DNA from: Novosphingobium barchaimii LL02
GTDB lineage: Bacteria; Pseudomonadota; Alphaproteobacteria; Sphingomonadales; Sphingomonadaceae
Direction: 5' to 3'
DNA length: 64,000 nt
Assembly: GCF_001046635.1 (NCBI RefSeq)
Contig: NZ_KQ130454.1
Location: forward strand, 689,501 to 753,500
In this document: piece by piece, positions 36,501 to 45,837 of the stretch
Numbering within the stretch: the stretch's first letter is position 1
Layout: the number at the start of each line of letters is the position of its first letter
Made by a program: the position numbers and the translations under genes
Notes under the pieces: generated by a model
Told to the model about the DNA's origin: nothing
Databases searched by the model: none
Seen by the model: the letters and a program-made list of their open reading frames with translations, nothing else

Positions 36501-37871
36501 ATGAACACTTCACGGCCCCGCTCCCCCTCCGATGGTTCAGCGGCGAGCGCAGCGGCGAATCCACGGCGGCGCAATCCGCTTGACCTGCTGATGAACTCAG
36601 GTCTCGGCAAGCTGCTACGCGGGATCGGCGTTGCGGCCCGCCATGACAGCGGCGAAAGCCTGCTCGAGATCGCCGACGCCCTGCTGTCCCTTCGCGGACG
36701 CGCGTCGGGGCCAGCGCTGGCCTCGGCCTTTTTCGACCTCTATGAAGCCAGCGACTTGGAAGCTCGCCAGGATTTTCTGGGCAAAGTCCATGATCTGCAT
36801 CCGGCAGACGCCAAGGCGATCGACAAGGCCATCGCCAGATGGGCCGAAAAGCCCGACGAGGCTTCGGCGCTGGCGCTCAATGTCGCGAGCAAGTCGCCCA
36901 GTCGGCGGCTGATCAACCAGCTCAACCTCGCGCCGCAGGGCACCCAGCGGCTCATCGGCCTGCGCGAAGACCTGCTGGCGGTGCCCAAGTCCGCCTCCAC
37001 GCCCGGCCTCGCCGCGCTCGACCGCGATCTGGAGAATGCCTTTACCGCCTGGTTCAACGCGGGGTTCCTCGAACTGCGCCGAATCGGATGGGACAGCTCC
37101 GCGCAACTGCTCGAACGCATCATCCGCTACGAAGCGGTACACCAGATCCAGGGCTGGGACGATCTGCGTCGCCGGGTCGAGCCGGTCGACCGGCGCTGCT
37201 ACGGCTTCTTCCACCCGCAGATGCCCGACGACCCTCTGATCTTCGTGGAAGTGGCGCTAACCCCGCAGATCCCCGGCGCCATCCACCAGATCATCGCCGA
37301 GGAGCGTGAGACTATTGCGCCGCGCGATGCAACATGCGCGATATTCTACTCGATCAGCAACTGCCAGGTCGGCCTCAAGGGCATTCCCTTCGGCAACCAC
37401 CTCATCAAGCGCGTGGTCGGCTTGCTGAAGGAGGAGCTCCCGCACCTCAAGACCTTCGCCACGTTGTCCCCGGTGCCCGCTTTCGCCAAGTGGCTGGCCA
37501 AGGAACAGCCCGCCAATACCGCGCTGCCGGGCGCCGGGGAACTACGCCAACTGGCGGCCCGCTATCTGGTGGAAGCCAAGGGCAAGGCCAACCAGCCGGT
37601 GGACCCGGTCGCCCGCTTCCACCTCGGCAACGGGGCGCGGCTGGAGGCTGTCCATGCCAATGCCGACCTTTCGGCCAATGGGCAGAAGCAGTCACACGGG
37701 GTCATGGTGAACTACCTCTACGACCTGGCCGATATCGAGACGAACTTCTTCGCGCTTACCGAATTGGGCACGGTCGCCACTTCCAAGGCGGTGCAGACCC
37801 TCCTCGAACCGGAGCCAACCGGCAAGAAGGACAAGGGCAAGAAGGCCGCCAAGGACACTGTGGCGGCCTGA
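36501..37871 (+). CDS. Malonyl-CoA decarboxylase
   Basis: Decarboxylates malonyl-CoA to acetyl-CoA. The 456-residue protein has an N-terminal helical domain and the GNAT-like catalytic domain of MCD; recognisable segments are RRCYGFFHPQMPDDPLIFVEV, ISNCQVGLKGIPFGNHLIKR, TFATLSPVPAFAKWL, and near the end HLGNGARLEAVHANAD and GVMVNYLYDL. The C-terminal tail is lysine-rich (GKKDKGKKAAKD). It is a stand-alone gene downstream of the divergent tRNA-Gly. In rhizobia the gene (matA) is coupled to malonate uptake; no such genes are here. Confidence 0.9.
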   Translation: MNTSRPRSPSDGSAASAAANPRRRNPLDLLMNSGLGKLLRGIGVAARHDSGESLLEIADALLSLRGRASGPALASAFFDLYEASDLEARQDFLGKVHDLHPADAKAIDKAIARWAEKPDEASALALNVASKSPSRRLINQLNLAPQGTQRLIGLREDLLAVPKSASTPGLAALDRDLENAFTAWFNAGFLELRRIGWDSSAQLLERIIRYEAVHQIQGWDDLRRRVEPVDRRCYGFFHPQMPDDPLIFVEVALTPQIPGAIHQIIAEERETIAPRDATCAIFYSISNCQVGLKGIPFGNHLIKRVVGLLKEELPHLKTFATLSPVPAFAKWLAKEQPANTALPGAGELRQLAARYLVEAKGKANQPVDPVARFHLGNGARLEAVHANADLSANGQKQSHGVMVNYLYDLADIETNFFALTELGTVATSKAVQTLLEPEPTGKKDKGKKAAKDTVAA

Positions 37872-37902
37872 AAGGGCGGGCTCCGTCGTTCGACGGGCCC
37901 GC

Positions 37903-38439
37903 TCAGTGCCCGTCGAATGACATCAGGGCATCTGCGGGCACCTTCGCATCGCGTAGTCGCCGCGCACCGCCAAGCTCAGGCAGGTCGATCGCGAACAGCG
38001 ACTGGACGACCGTGCCCCCTGCTCGCCGCAGCAGTTCGACGGCCGCCATGGCGGTGCCGCCCGTCGCGATGAGATCGTCCACCAGTACCACGCGCGCACC
38101 GTCCGGCACGGCGCCGGGATCCACTTCCAGCGTATCTGTGCCGTATTCCAGCGCATAGTCGATGGCGAGGACCGGCACCGGCAGCTTGCCGGGCTTGCGC
38201 ACCGGCACGAAAGGCAGCGCCAGGCGCACCGCGATGGCCGCGCCGAAGATGAAGCCGCGTGCCTCGATGCCGGCGATCACCTGCGCCCCGGCAGCTTCTG
38301 CCCGGTCGGCCATATGGCCGACGGCGGCAGCGAAGCCGGGTCCGTCGCCGATCAGCGTGGTCACGTCGCGGAACAGGATGCCCGGCTTCGGGAAATCCGG
38401 GATCGTGCGCACGAGCGCCTTCAGGTCATCGACGGTCAC
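37903..38439 (-). CDS. apt: Adenine phosphoribosyltransferase
   Basis: Salvages adenine with PRPP to AMP. The chain has RTIPDFPKPGILFRDVTTL at the start, IEARGFIFGAAIA and the PRPP loop VVLVDDLIATGGTA, all diagnostic for Apt. I chose the GTG at 38439 (178 residues) because GGAGAAG lies eight bases upstream and the protein then starts VTVDDLKALVRTIPDF as usual; a TTG at 38454 overlaps that ribosome-binding site. It lies right behind the petABC terminator. Confidence 0.93.
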   Translation of the reverse strand: MTVDDLKALVRTIPDFPKPGILFRDVTTLIGDGPGFAAAVGHMADRAEAAGAQVIAGIEARGFIFGAAIAVRLALPFVPVRKPGKLPVPVLAIDYALEYGTDTLEVDPGAVPDGARVVLVDDLIATGGTAMAAVELLRRAGGTVVQSLFAIDLPELGGARRLRDAKVPADALMSFDGH

Positions 38440-38463
38440 GTTGATCTTCTCCAAAAAGCGAAA

Positions 38464-38492
38464 CGCCCCGCCATCGTCGGGATGGCGGGGCG
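38464..38492 (-). terminator. Terminator of the petABC operon
   Basis: A 12-bp stem (CGCCCCGCCATC / GATGGCGGGGCG) with a 5-base loop, followed on the minus strand at short distance by TTTTT (38453-38457). It lies 32 bases after the petC stop and just ahead of the apt start. Confidence 0.75.
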
Positions 38493-38523
38493 CGCAGCCT
38501 TTAACAGTCTTTGGACAGCTGGG

Positions 38524-39363
38524 TCAGTGCTTCTTGCCGGCCCAGATGTTGCGGTAAGCCATGTAACCCAGCACCGTCGCGAAGAGCAGGAACAGCGTGA
38601 CCGCGAGGCCGGTCTGCTTGCGCTTGTCGAGCGAGGGTTCGGCAGTCCAGATCAGGAAGGCGGAAACGTCCTTCGACATCTGGTCTACCGTGGGCTTGGG
38701 GTTGCCGGGGCCGTATTCCACCTGACCGTCACCGGTCAGCGGCGGCGCCATCGCGAGGTTCAGGTTCGCGAAGTACGGGTTGTAGTGCAGGCCATTGGGC
38801 GTCTTGGAGTCCGGGAACTTCTTCAGCAATTCGGCCGGCTGTGCCTGGAAGCCCGTCAGCAGCGAGTAGACATAGGCGGGGCCTTCGTGGCGCGCCTTGG
38901 TCATCAGCGACAGGTCGGGCGGAACCGCATTGTTGTTGGCGGCGCGCGCGGCGACGTCGTTCGCGAAGGGCTTGGGGAAGTAGTCGGTCGGCAGGCCGGG
39001 GCGCAGGTTTGCCTCACCCGTGGTGGGATCGACGCCCGGAACCTGGAAGCCGGCGGCGATCGCCTTCACCTGGCCTTCGGAGTAGCCCAGCTGCGCCAGG
39101 TCGCGGAAAGCGACGTGGTTGAGCGAGTGGCAGGCCGAGCAGACTTCCTTGTAGACCTGGAAGCCGCGCTGCAGCTGCTGCTTGTCGAACTTGCCGAAGG
39201 CGCCGTCGCTGGCGAAGGCCACTTCCTTGGGGTGGAGGTGGAATTCATGCTCGGCGGTTGGCGCTGCCGGGTCAGTCGCCCAGGTGTAGAAACCCAGGCC
39301 GAACGACCACGCCAGCGCGACTGTGAAGAACAGCCCGACGAGGATCGAGAGAATGCGTGCCAT
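38524..39363 (-). CDS. petC: Cytochrome c1 subunit of the bc1 complex
   Basis: Periplasm-facing, membrane-anchored haem protein of complex III that accepts electrons from the Rieske protein and passes them to cytochrome c. The 279-residue chain has an uncleaved or signal-type N-terminal helix (residues 4-25), haem-binding CSACH at 75-79, a Met-ligand region NLNLAMAPPL, and a C-terminal anchor (TGLAVTLFLLFATVLGYMAY). I chose the ATG at 39363, preceded by GGAAGACGAAAG; the frame is open further upstream. It is the last gene of petA-petB-petC. Confidence 0.95.
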   Translation of the reverse strand: MARILSILVGLFFTVALAWSFGLGFYTWATDPAAPTAEHEFHLHPKEVAFASDGAFGKFDKQQLQRGFQVYKEVCSACHSLNHVAFRDLAQLGYSEGQVKAIAAGFQVPGVDPTTGEANLRPGLPTDYFPKPFANDVAARAANNNAVPPDLSLMTKARHEGPAYVYSLLTGFQAQPAELLKKFPDSKTPNGLHYNPYFANLNLAMAPPLTGDGQVEYGPGNPKPTVDQMSKDVSAFLIWTAEPSLDKRKQTGLAVTLFLLFATVLGYMAYRNIWAGKKH

Positions 39364-39391
39364 GTCTTTCGTCTTCCGTTCTAGCTGTTGA

Positions 39392-40681
39392 TCAAACGCT
39401 GCCCGAGGGAGCGAGCTGGGCGGCTTCATCCGTACCGAGAACGGACTCGGTAATGGAGTAAGGCAGCGGCAGCGGCTTCTCGATGGCGGAGACGATCGGC
39501 AGGACGATCAGGAAGTGCGCGAAGTAGTACAGCGCGGCGAGCTGGCTGATCATCACGTAGGGCTCTGCCGCCGCGGCGCCGCCGCAGTAGAACAGGACCG
39601 CCATCGCGGGGATCAGGCCGAACCAGAAGAACTTCTTGTACAGCGGGCGATAGCTGCCCGAGCGCACCGGAGACTTGTCGAGCCAGGGCAGGAAAAACCA
39701 CACCAGGATCGCGCCGAACATGGCGAGCACGCCCATCAGCTTGGCCGGGATGAAGAAGAAGTCCTGGGTGAAGGCACGCAGGATCGCGTAGAACGGCCAG
39801 AAATACCATTCCGGGACGATGTGCGCAGGCGTGCTCATCGGGTTGGCCGGAATGTAGTTGTCCGGGTGGCCCAGCGAGTTCGGGAAGTAGAACAGCATCA
39901 GGCTGAACACGATCGCGAACACGCCGATGAACCAGCCGTCCTTGGCCACGTAATAGGGGTAGAAGGGCACCGTGTCGCTCTCGGCCTTCACTTCCACGCC
40001 GGTCGGGTTCGACGAGCCGGGGATGTGGAGCGCCCAGATGTGCAGGATCACCACTCCCAGGATCACGAAGGGCAGCAGGTAGTGGAGCGAGAAGAAGCGG
40101 TTGAGCGCGGCGTTATCGGGCGCGAAACCGCCGAGCAGCCACTGCTGGAGCGGTTCGCCCACGAAGGGGATCGCGCCGAACAGGCCGGTGATGACCTTGG
40201 CCCCCCAGAAGCTCATCTGGCCCCAGGGAAGCACGTAGCCCATGAAGGCGGTGGCCATCATCAGCAGGAAGATCACGACGCCCAGCAGCCACACCATCTC
40301 GCGCGGGGCCTTGTAGGACCCGTAGTAGAAGCCGCGGAAGATGTGGACGTAGATGACGATGAAGAACATCGAGGCGCCGTTGGCGTGCGCATAGCGCATC
40401 ATCCAGCCCCAGTTCACGTCGCGCACGGTCATTTCGATGGTGTCGAACGCCACCGCCGTGTTGGCCGCATAGTGCATGGCCATGACGATGCCGGTGACGA
40501 TCTGGACGATCAGGCACAGCGCGGCCAGGAAACCGAAGTTCCAGAAATAGTTGAGGTTGCGCGGCACCGGATAGCCGGCGCCGACCGAATTGAATACCAG
40601 CCGGGGGAGCGGCAGCCGGTCATCCATCCACTGCATGAAGGGATGGCTTGGCTTGTATTCGTTGGCCCAGGGAAAGCTCAT
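39392..40681 (-). CDS. petB: Cytochrome b subunit of the bc1 complex
   Basis: 429-residue core of complex III carrying both b haems and the quinol-oxidising and -reducing sites, with 8 expected transmembrane helices. Landmarks: HYAANTAVAFD and RYAHANGASMFF with two haem histidines, GYVLPWGQMSFWGAKVI near the Qo site, the PEWYFWPFYAILRA motif containing PEWY, and HLLPF-type YLLPFVILGVVILHIWALH with the second histidine pair. It is translated between petA and petC on one transcript. Confidence 0.97.
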   Translation of the reverse strand: MSFPWANEYKPSHPFMQWMDDRLPLPRLVFNSVGAGYPVPRNLNYFWNFGFLAALCLIVQIVTGIVMAMHYAANTAVAFDTIEMTVRDVNWGWMMRYAHANGASMFFIVIYVHIFRGFYYGSYKAPREMVWLLGVVIFLLMMATAFMGYVLPWGQMSFWGAKVITGLFGAIPFVGEPLQQWLLGGFAPDNAALNRFFSLHYLLPFVILGVVILHIWALHIPGSSNPTGVEVKAESDTVPFYPYYVAKDGWFIGVFAIVFSLMLFYFPNSLGHPDNYIPANPMSTPAHIVPEWYFWPFYAILRAFTQDFFFIPAKLMGVLAMFGAILVWFFLPWLDKSPVRSGSYRPLYKKFFWFGLIPAMAVLFYCGGAAAAEPYVMISQLAALYYFAHFLIVLPIVSAIEKPLPLPYSITESVLGTDEAAQLAPSGSV

Positions 40682-40703
40682 ATTGTGATCCTCTCTCTTG
40701 GCC

Positions 40704-41237
40704 TCAACCGATCTGGACGACGGTATCTGTGGTGAAGGCGTATTCCGGAACCTCTAGGTTCTTGGGCGCGGGGCCCTTACGGATACGGGCGGCAGTGTCG
40801 TAGGCAGAACCGTGGCAGGGGCAGAAATATCCGCCAAACTCGCCCTTGATCTCACCCTCGCCGGCGCCCAGCGGCACACAGCCGAGATGGGTGCACACGC
40901 CCATGGTGATGAGCCAGTTTTCCTTGCCCTCCTTGGTCCGCTCGGCAAGCGTCTGGGGATCGCGCAGCGACGCAGTATCGACCGCGTTGGCTTCCTCGAT
41001 CTCCTTGGGAGTGAGATTGCGCACGAAGACGGGCTGTTTGCGGAACACCGCCTTGATCGCCTGCCCCGGCTGAATCGCGGAAATGTCGATCTCGGTCGAA
41101 GAAGCCGCCAGCACGTCTGCGGATGCCGACATCTGGCTGACCAGGGGAATTACGACCCCCACGCCCGCGATACCCGCGGCGCTTACTGCGGCGATATTAA
41201 TGAAATCGCGCCGCCGCACGCCCTCTGTTTCTGCCAT
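40704..41237 (-). CDS. petA: Ubiquinol-cytochrome c reductase iron-sulfur (Rieske) subunit
   Basis: 177-residue Rieske protein. The N-terminus has a twin-arginine-like RRRDFINIAAVSAAGIAGVGVVIPLV membrane anchor, followed by the hinge and the [2Fe-2S] head with CTHLGC and CPCHGS, the complete ligand set. The ATG at 41237 gives the normal N-terminus (MAETEGVRRRDF). It heads the petA-petB-petC operon. A 17-base palindrome lies 31 bases upstream of the start. Confidence 0.96.
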   Translation of the reverse strand: MAETEGVRRRDFINIAAVSAAGIAGVGVVIPLVSQMSASADVLAASSTEIDISAIQPGQAIKAVFRKQPVFVRNLTPKEIEEANAVDTASLRDPQTLAERTKEGKENWLITMGVCTHLGCVPLGAGEGEIKGEFGGYFCPCHGSAYDTAARIRKGPAPKNLEVPEYAFTTDTVVQIG

Positions 41238-41267
41238 GTTTGCCCTTGCCTTGCTTTCGACCACCTA

Positions 41268-41284
41268 CTGTCGGAATCCGACAG
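41268..41284. promoter_or_regulatory. Perfect palindrome upstream of petA (possible operator)
   Basis: CTGTCGGAATCCGACAG is symmetric over 8 + 1 + 8 bases; a one-base centre makes it a poor RNA hairpin and a good protein-binding site. It lies 31 bases before the petA start, in the promoter/leader of the bc1 operon. I do not recognise the binding protein. Confidence 0.4.
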
Positions 41285-41463
41285 GAGGCCAATCTTGACC
41301 ATCGGTAAGCCTGGTATCCCCGTTTCGGTTCGCGCACCGGGCACTGCCCGACATTCTCCCGACTTTGCGGGCCTGATATACACGAAAGGCCACCGTGCCA
41401 ACCGCCTTTTTGGTCGGTCGGCGATGCATCCTGGCAGCAATGCATCAATAGATCACGAAGTAA

Positions 41464-42231
41464 TCAGGGCAATCCGATCAACGACATCTGCCGTCCATAG
41501 CTGGCTTCCGACCGATGCGTGGCCCGCCGGAACGAAAAGAATTGCTGCGGCGCACTATAAGTATCGAGGCGCAGGCCCTGAACGCTGCCGATCCCGGCGC
41601 CGCGCAGTCGGCCCAGCACATAGGCTTCGAGGTCGAACTGGTAGTGACCCGGGCGGCCCTCATCGAAGCAGCACGCGTTAACGGGGTGGTCGGCGACGAA
41701 TCGATCGCGAAAACCTTCGTCCACTTCGTAGGAGGCGCGCGCGATGCACGGACCCACTGCCGCGGCGATGCTTTCGCGCCGGGCGCCCAGCTTCTCCATC
41801 GCCGCGATCGTCGCGTCGGTCACGCCGCCGATCGCGCCCTTCCAGCCGGCATGGGCAGCGCCGACGACGCCCGCCTCGCGGTCTGCGAAAAGAACAGGGG
41901 CGCAGTCGGCGGTAAGGATGCCCAGCAGCAGGCCGGGCCGGTCAGTGACGATGGCGTCGGCGTGGGGGCGATCGGCCTCGGGCCAAAGGTCCGCGCCTGC
42001 CGTCACGCAATCGGCGGAATGGACCTGGTAGACCGTGACCAGCCGCGCCCCCGGCAACACCGCCCCGGCCGCGAGCGCCCGGTTGCGGGCGACCCGCTCT
42101 GGCTCATCGCCCGCGCCGTGGCCGACATTGAGACCTGCGACATCGCCTTCACTCACCCCGCCCCGGCGGCCGAGGAAGCCGTGCGGCAGTCCCTCGAGCA
42201 CGTCGGCGCGGTTGACCTCGACAGGCTCCAT
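41464..42231 (-). CDS. pgeF: Peptidoglycan editing factor PgeF (YfiH, laccase-domain) protein
   Basis: Cytoplasmic zinc-dependent hydrolase that removes mis-incorporated L-serine from UDP-MurNAc intermediates; formerly called polyphenol oxidase. Around 255 residues show the family's QVHSADCV, LTADCAPVLFAD, VGAAHAGWKGA and VGPCIA segments with the metal histidine/cysteine ligands. I chose the ATG at 42231; a TTG at 42246 overlapping the pepN stop is possible. It is downstream of and coupled to pepN. Confidence 0.9.
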   Translation of the reverse strand: MEPVEVNRADVLEGLPHGFLGRRGGVSEGDVAGLNVGHGAGDEPERVARNRALAAGAVLPGARLVTVYQVHSADCVTAGADLWPEADRPHADAIVTDRPGLLLGILTADCAPVLFADREAGVVGAAHAGWKGAIGGVTDATIAAMEKLGARRESIAAAVGPCIARASYEVDEGFRDRFVADHPVNACCFDEGRPGHYQFDLEAYVLGRLRGAGIGSVQGLRLDTYSAPQQFFSFRRATHRSEASYGRQMSLIGLP

Positions 42232-42238
42232 CTCGAAA

Positions 42239-44893
42239 TCAGCCAAGGCTTTTGGTCACCTGCTCGCGCACGTCGCGCGACAGCGTCGGCACCGCGGCGA
42301 TGCGTTCCAGTTCGGCGCGCATCAACGCGGCGCGCACCGGCTCGATCCGCCGCCAGCGGCCCAGAACCGGCACGAAGCGCGCGGCGGTCTGCGGATTGAC
42401 CGGGTCCAGCTTGCGGATCAGTTCCCCGATCATGCGGTAACCCTCGCCGCCCTCGTCATGGAACGCGACGGGGTTGCTGGCGGCCGCCATGTAGAGCGCG
42501 CGCACCCGGTTGGGGTTGGTCATGGTGAAGTCTCCGTGCCCCGCCAGCGCCTTTATATGCTCCAGAACCTCGGGATGAAACGCGCTGCCCTGGAGCGAGA
42601 ACCACTTGTCGATGACCAGCGCATTGCCGGTATAACGCTGGTGGAAGTCGGCCAGTGCCTCGGCCCGCTCGGGCGCGTCGAGGCTGGCCAGGACCATGAG
42701 CGCGCCCTGACGGTCGGTCATGGTATCGGCAGCCCGGTACTGCGCGAGCGCGCGCCTTGCGCCTTCGGCCGGATCACCGGCGGCGATCAAGGTAAGCGCC
42801 TGGGTCTTGATCTTGCGGGCACCGCGCGCCGCCGCATCGCGCCCGTAAGGTACCGCCGCCGCACGGTCGTGCAGGGCCTTCAGGCCCTCGCCGCATTCAC
42901 TGCCAAGCCAGGCCTTGAGCGCCTCGCGCTCGGCATGGATGGCGCCGGGATCGGCAACGAGGAGCTGTTCTGCAAGGTAGGTCTCGGCCGGCAGGATCAT
43001 GAGCTCGCCGCGCATCAGGTCGTCGAGTTCGGGATCGTCGATCACCGCCGCGAAAGCCGCGCCGATCGCTGCACGTCCTTCGGTGCGGGCGGCATCGTCA
43101 AGCCGTCCGCTCACGCCGGCGACGAGGTACTGGACGACGAGGCCCTGCATCGCCTCGTAGCGGGCGAAAGGATCGTCGTCATGCGCTGCCAGGAACACGA
43201 GGTCCTCGTTGGCCCGCGCGAAGTCGATCGCGACGGGGGCGGAGAAGCCGCGGTTGATCGACAGCACCGGAGGCTTGGCGAAACCGTCGAAGGTGAAGCT
43301 GCCGGTATCCTTGTCGAGCACGACCAGCTGCTCGCCCGAATGCGCGCCGGTGTCGCGGTCGTAAAGGGCGATCCGCAGCGGGATCGGCACCGGCTGCTTT
43401 TCCGGCTGTCCCGGCGTCGCAGGTACGGCCTGGGTCAGGGTCAGCGTCGTTCGAGCACCATCGTGGTCCAGCTCCACCGTCAGCTGCGGGGTGCCCGCCT
43501 GCGAGTACCAGAGGCGGAACTGGGTGAGGTCCAGCCCGGCGCCGTCCTCGATCGCCTTGACGAAATCCTCGCAGGTGGCCGCTTCGCCGTCGTGACGCGC
43601 GAAATACAGGTCGGTACCTGCGCGGAATCGCTCGGGCCCGGCCATGGTGCGCATCATGCGGATCACCTCGGCGCCCTTGTTGTAGACGGTCGCGGTGTAG
43701 AAGTTGCTGATTTCCTGATAGGAATCGGGGCGGATCGGGTGAGCCAGCGGGCCGGAATCCTCAGGGAACTGGGCGATACGCAGAACGCGCACGTCCTCAA
43801 TCCGCTTGACCGCCGCAGAGCCCATGTCCGCGCTGAACATCTGGTCGCGCAGCACCGTGAAGCCTTCCTTGAGACTCAACTGGAACCAGTCGCGGCAGGT
43901 CACGCGGTTGCCCGACCAGTTGTGGAAGTATTCGTGGCCGATCACCCCCTCGACCGCGTCGTAGTCCGCATCGGTGGCGGTTTCCGGGTCGGCCAGGACA
44001 TAGCGGGTGTTGAAGACGTTGAGGCCCTTGTTCTCCATCGCGCCCATGTTGAAATCGGACACGGCGACGATGTTGAACAGGTCGAGGTCATATTCGCGCC
44101 CGAAGGCTTCCTCGTCCCACTTCATCGAATTGATCAGCGAGTCCATCGCGTGCTGGGTGCGGTCCTCGTCGCCCGGGCGGACCCAGATGTTGAGGTCCAC
44201 CTTGCGGCCGCCCATGGTCGTGAACGTATCGTGATTGGCGACCAGATCGCCCGCGACGAGGGCGAAAAGGTAGCTCGGCTTGGGCCAGGGATCATGCCAC
44301 TCGGCCCAGTGGGTGCCGTCCTCGCCTTCGCCGGTGGCGGTGCAGTTGCCGTTCGCCAGCAGGACCGGAAACTGCGCCTTGTCGCCGCGCATCTTCACCG
44401 AATAGGTGGACAGCACATCGGGACGGTCGGGGAAGAAGGTGATGCGGCGGAACCCTTCCGCCTCGCACTGGGTGCACAGCATCCCATTCGAGGCATAAAG
44501 GCCCATGAGCTGGCTGTTGGCGGCCGGATTGACGGCGGTTTCGACCTCGACGCTATGCGCCTCGCCGGTCAGTTCGACCAGCAGGTCAGGTCCGTCGAGC
44601 CGCCAGTCGTTCACTTCGCGCCCGTCGACACGCACGGCAAGCGGGGCGATCTGATCGCCGTTGAGGCGCAGCGTCGATGTGCCGTTACCCTCAGGGTTGC
44701 GGGTGACCGAAAGGGTCGAGACGACATGCGTGGCATCCACGCCCAGACGGAAATCCAGCAGGACCTGCGGGATCAGCCAGGCGGGCGGCAGGTAATCTTC
44801 GCGGTGGATAACCGGCGGGGCCTGCGGCGGCGGCGCGGCATCTGCGATCTGGGTGTTTTCCACGGGCTCGGCGGGTCTGCTGGCGATATCCAT
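42239..44893 (-). CDS. pepN: Aminopeptidase N (M1 family)
   Basis: Zinc aminopeptidase of 884 residues with broad N-terminal specificity, cytoplasmic in most bacteria. The exopeptidase GAMEN motif appears as MGAMENKGLNVFN and the zinc site as VIGHEYFHNWSGNRVT with HEXXH and the downstream glutamate in SLKEG. The C-terminal superhelical domain follows (about 540-884). The ATG at 44893 (MDIASRPAEPVENT) is the likely start; upstream codons are not family-like. The stop overlaps the upstream edge of pgeF. Confidence 0.95.
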   Translation of the reverse strand: MDIASRPAEPVENTQIADAAPPPQAPPVIHREDYLPPAWLIPQVLLDFRLGVDATHVVSTLSVTRNPEGNGTSTLRLNGDQIAPLAVRVDGREVNDWRLDGPDLLVELTGEAHSVEVETAVNPAANSQLMGLYASNGMLCTQCEAEGFRRITFFPDRPDVLSTYSVKMRGDKAQFPVLLANGNCTATGEGEDGTHWAEWHDPWPKPSYLFALVAGDLVANHDTFTTMGGRKVDLNIWVRPGDEDRTQHAMDSLINSMKWDEEAFGREYDLDLFNIVAVSDFNMGAMENKGLNVFNTRYVLADPETATDADYDAVEGVIGHEYFHNWSGNRVTCRDWFQLSLKEGFTVLRDQMFSADMGSAAVKRIEDVRVLRIAQFPEDSGPLAHPIRPDSYQEISNFYTATVYNKGAEVIRMMRTMAGPERFRAGTDLYFARHDGEAATCEDFVKAIEDGAGLDLTQFRLWYSQAGTPQLTVELDHDGARTTLTLTQAVPATPGQPEKQPVPIPLRIALYDRDTGAHSGEQLVVLDKDTGSFTFDGFAKPPVLSINRGFSAPVAIDFARANEDLVFLAAHDDDPFARYEAMQGLVVQYLVAGVSGRLDDAARTEGRAAIGAAFAAVIDDPELDDLMRGELMILPAETYLAEQLLVADPGAIHAEREALKAWLGSECGEGLKALHDRAAAVPYGRDAAARGARKIKTQALTLIAAGDPAEGARRALAQYRAADTMTDRQGALMVLASLDAPERAEALADFHQRYTGNALVIDKWFSLQGSAFHPEVLEHIKALAGHGDFTMTNPNRVRALYMAAASNPVAFHDEGGEGYRMIGELIRKLDPVNPQTAARFVPVLGRWRRIEPVRAALMRAELERIAAVPTLSRDVREQVTKSLG

Positions 44894-44991
44894 GCCCGCA
44901 TACTTAGAGGCTCGGCGGTCGATTGCCAGCGCGGGCGATGCGATTTCGGTGCGAGGGTTGCCCACCCGCGCCGGGGTGGTAGGCATGGGCG

Positions 44992-45837
44992 ATGCCCCGC
45001 CTCTTCATCTTCGGCCTCGGTTACACCGCGCGTTTCATCGCCGCCCGCTTCGAACGGCGCGGCTGGGAAGTGATCTCGACGGGCAGCGAAGGCACTCTCG
45101 CCTTCGATGACGCGGGTAATGTGCGGATGGCGCTGGCCGATGCCGACCATGTGCTCTCCTCCGTCCCGCCGGGCCGCGAGGGGCGCGGCGAACCGCTCGA
45201 CCCGGTGCTGGACCTTTACGCGGATGCGCTGAAAGGAAGGGCGCTGTCCTATCTTTCCTCCACCGGGGTCTACGGCGACACCGGCGGCGCCTGGGTGGAC
45301 GAAAGCGCGCCGATCGGCACCGGCCGCCGCACCGCGCGGGCCGAAGCGGACGCGGCATGGCAGGCGCTGGGGGCACGGGTCTACCGCCTGCCCGGCATTT
45401 ACGGCCCCGGTCGCTCGATCTTCGAGCGGCTGGCCGAGGGCCGCGCCCATCGCATCGACCTACCCGGGCAAGTGTTCAGCCGTGTCCATGTCGAGGATAT
45501 CGCCGCCGGGGTGCTCGCCGGCATCGCCGCGCCGGGCGGAGCGTACAACCTTGCCGATGACCTGCCCTGCGCGCAGAACCGGCTGGTGGAGGAGGCCTGC
45601 CGCCTTACCGGGACGCGGCCGCCGCTGCTGCAATCGCTGGAGCAGGCAAACCTCTCACCGATGGCGCAGGCTTTCTATGCGGAGAACCGGCGCGTCACCA
45701 ACGGCAAGGCCAAAGCCGTGCTGGGCTGGCGGCCGCGCTATCCCACTTACGTCGAGGGCCTTCGCGCGCTCAGGGCGACAACCAGCCCCGCCGTGGCCAG
45801 CACCGCCCCGGCTCCTGCCAGCAGCGACCAGCGGTAA
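44992..45837 (+). CDS. NAD-dependent epimerase/dehydratase-fold protein (YeeZ-like)
   Basis: 281-residue Rossmann-fold protein. It starts MPRLFIFGLGYTARFIA with the GxGxxA cofactor motif, then LSYLSSTGVYGDTGG (Ser/Tyr position of extended SDRs) and YRLPGIYGPGRS, the YeeZ-type signature; a VHVEDIAAGVL segment follows. The substrate is unknown. Its 3' end overlaps the end of the convergent transporter gene by 91 bases (45747-45837); the last ~25 residues are Ala/Thr/Pro-rich and not needed for the fold. Confidence 0.8.
   Translation: MPRLFIFGLGYTARFIAARFERRGWEVISTGSEGTLAFDDAGNVRMALADADHVLSSVPPGREGRGEPLDPVLDLYADALKGRALSYLSSTGVYGDTGGAWVDESAPIGTGRRTARAEADAAWQALGARVYRLPGIYGPGRSIFERLAEGRAHRIDLPGQVFSRVHVEDIAAGVLAGIAAPGGAYNLADDLPCAQNRLVEEACRLTGTRPPLLQSLEQANLSPMAQAFYAENRRVTNGKAKAVLGWRPRYPTYVEGLRALRATTSPAVASTAPAPASSDQR

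Noticed and set aside
42035-45073. A 1012-codon open frame on the plus strand opposite pepN
   Set aside because: The minus strand carries all PepN motifs (GAMEN, HEXXH). The plus-strand translation is Arg/His/Gly-rich with no domain, as expected from high-GC antisense.
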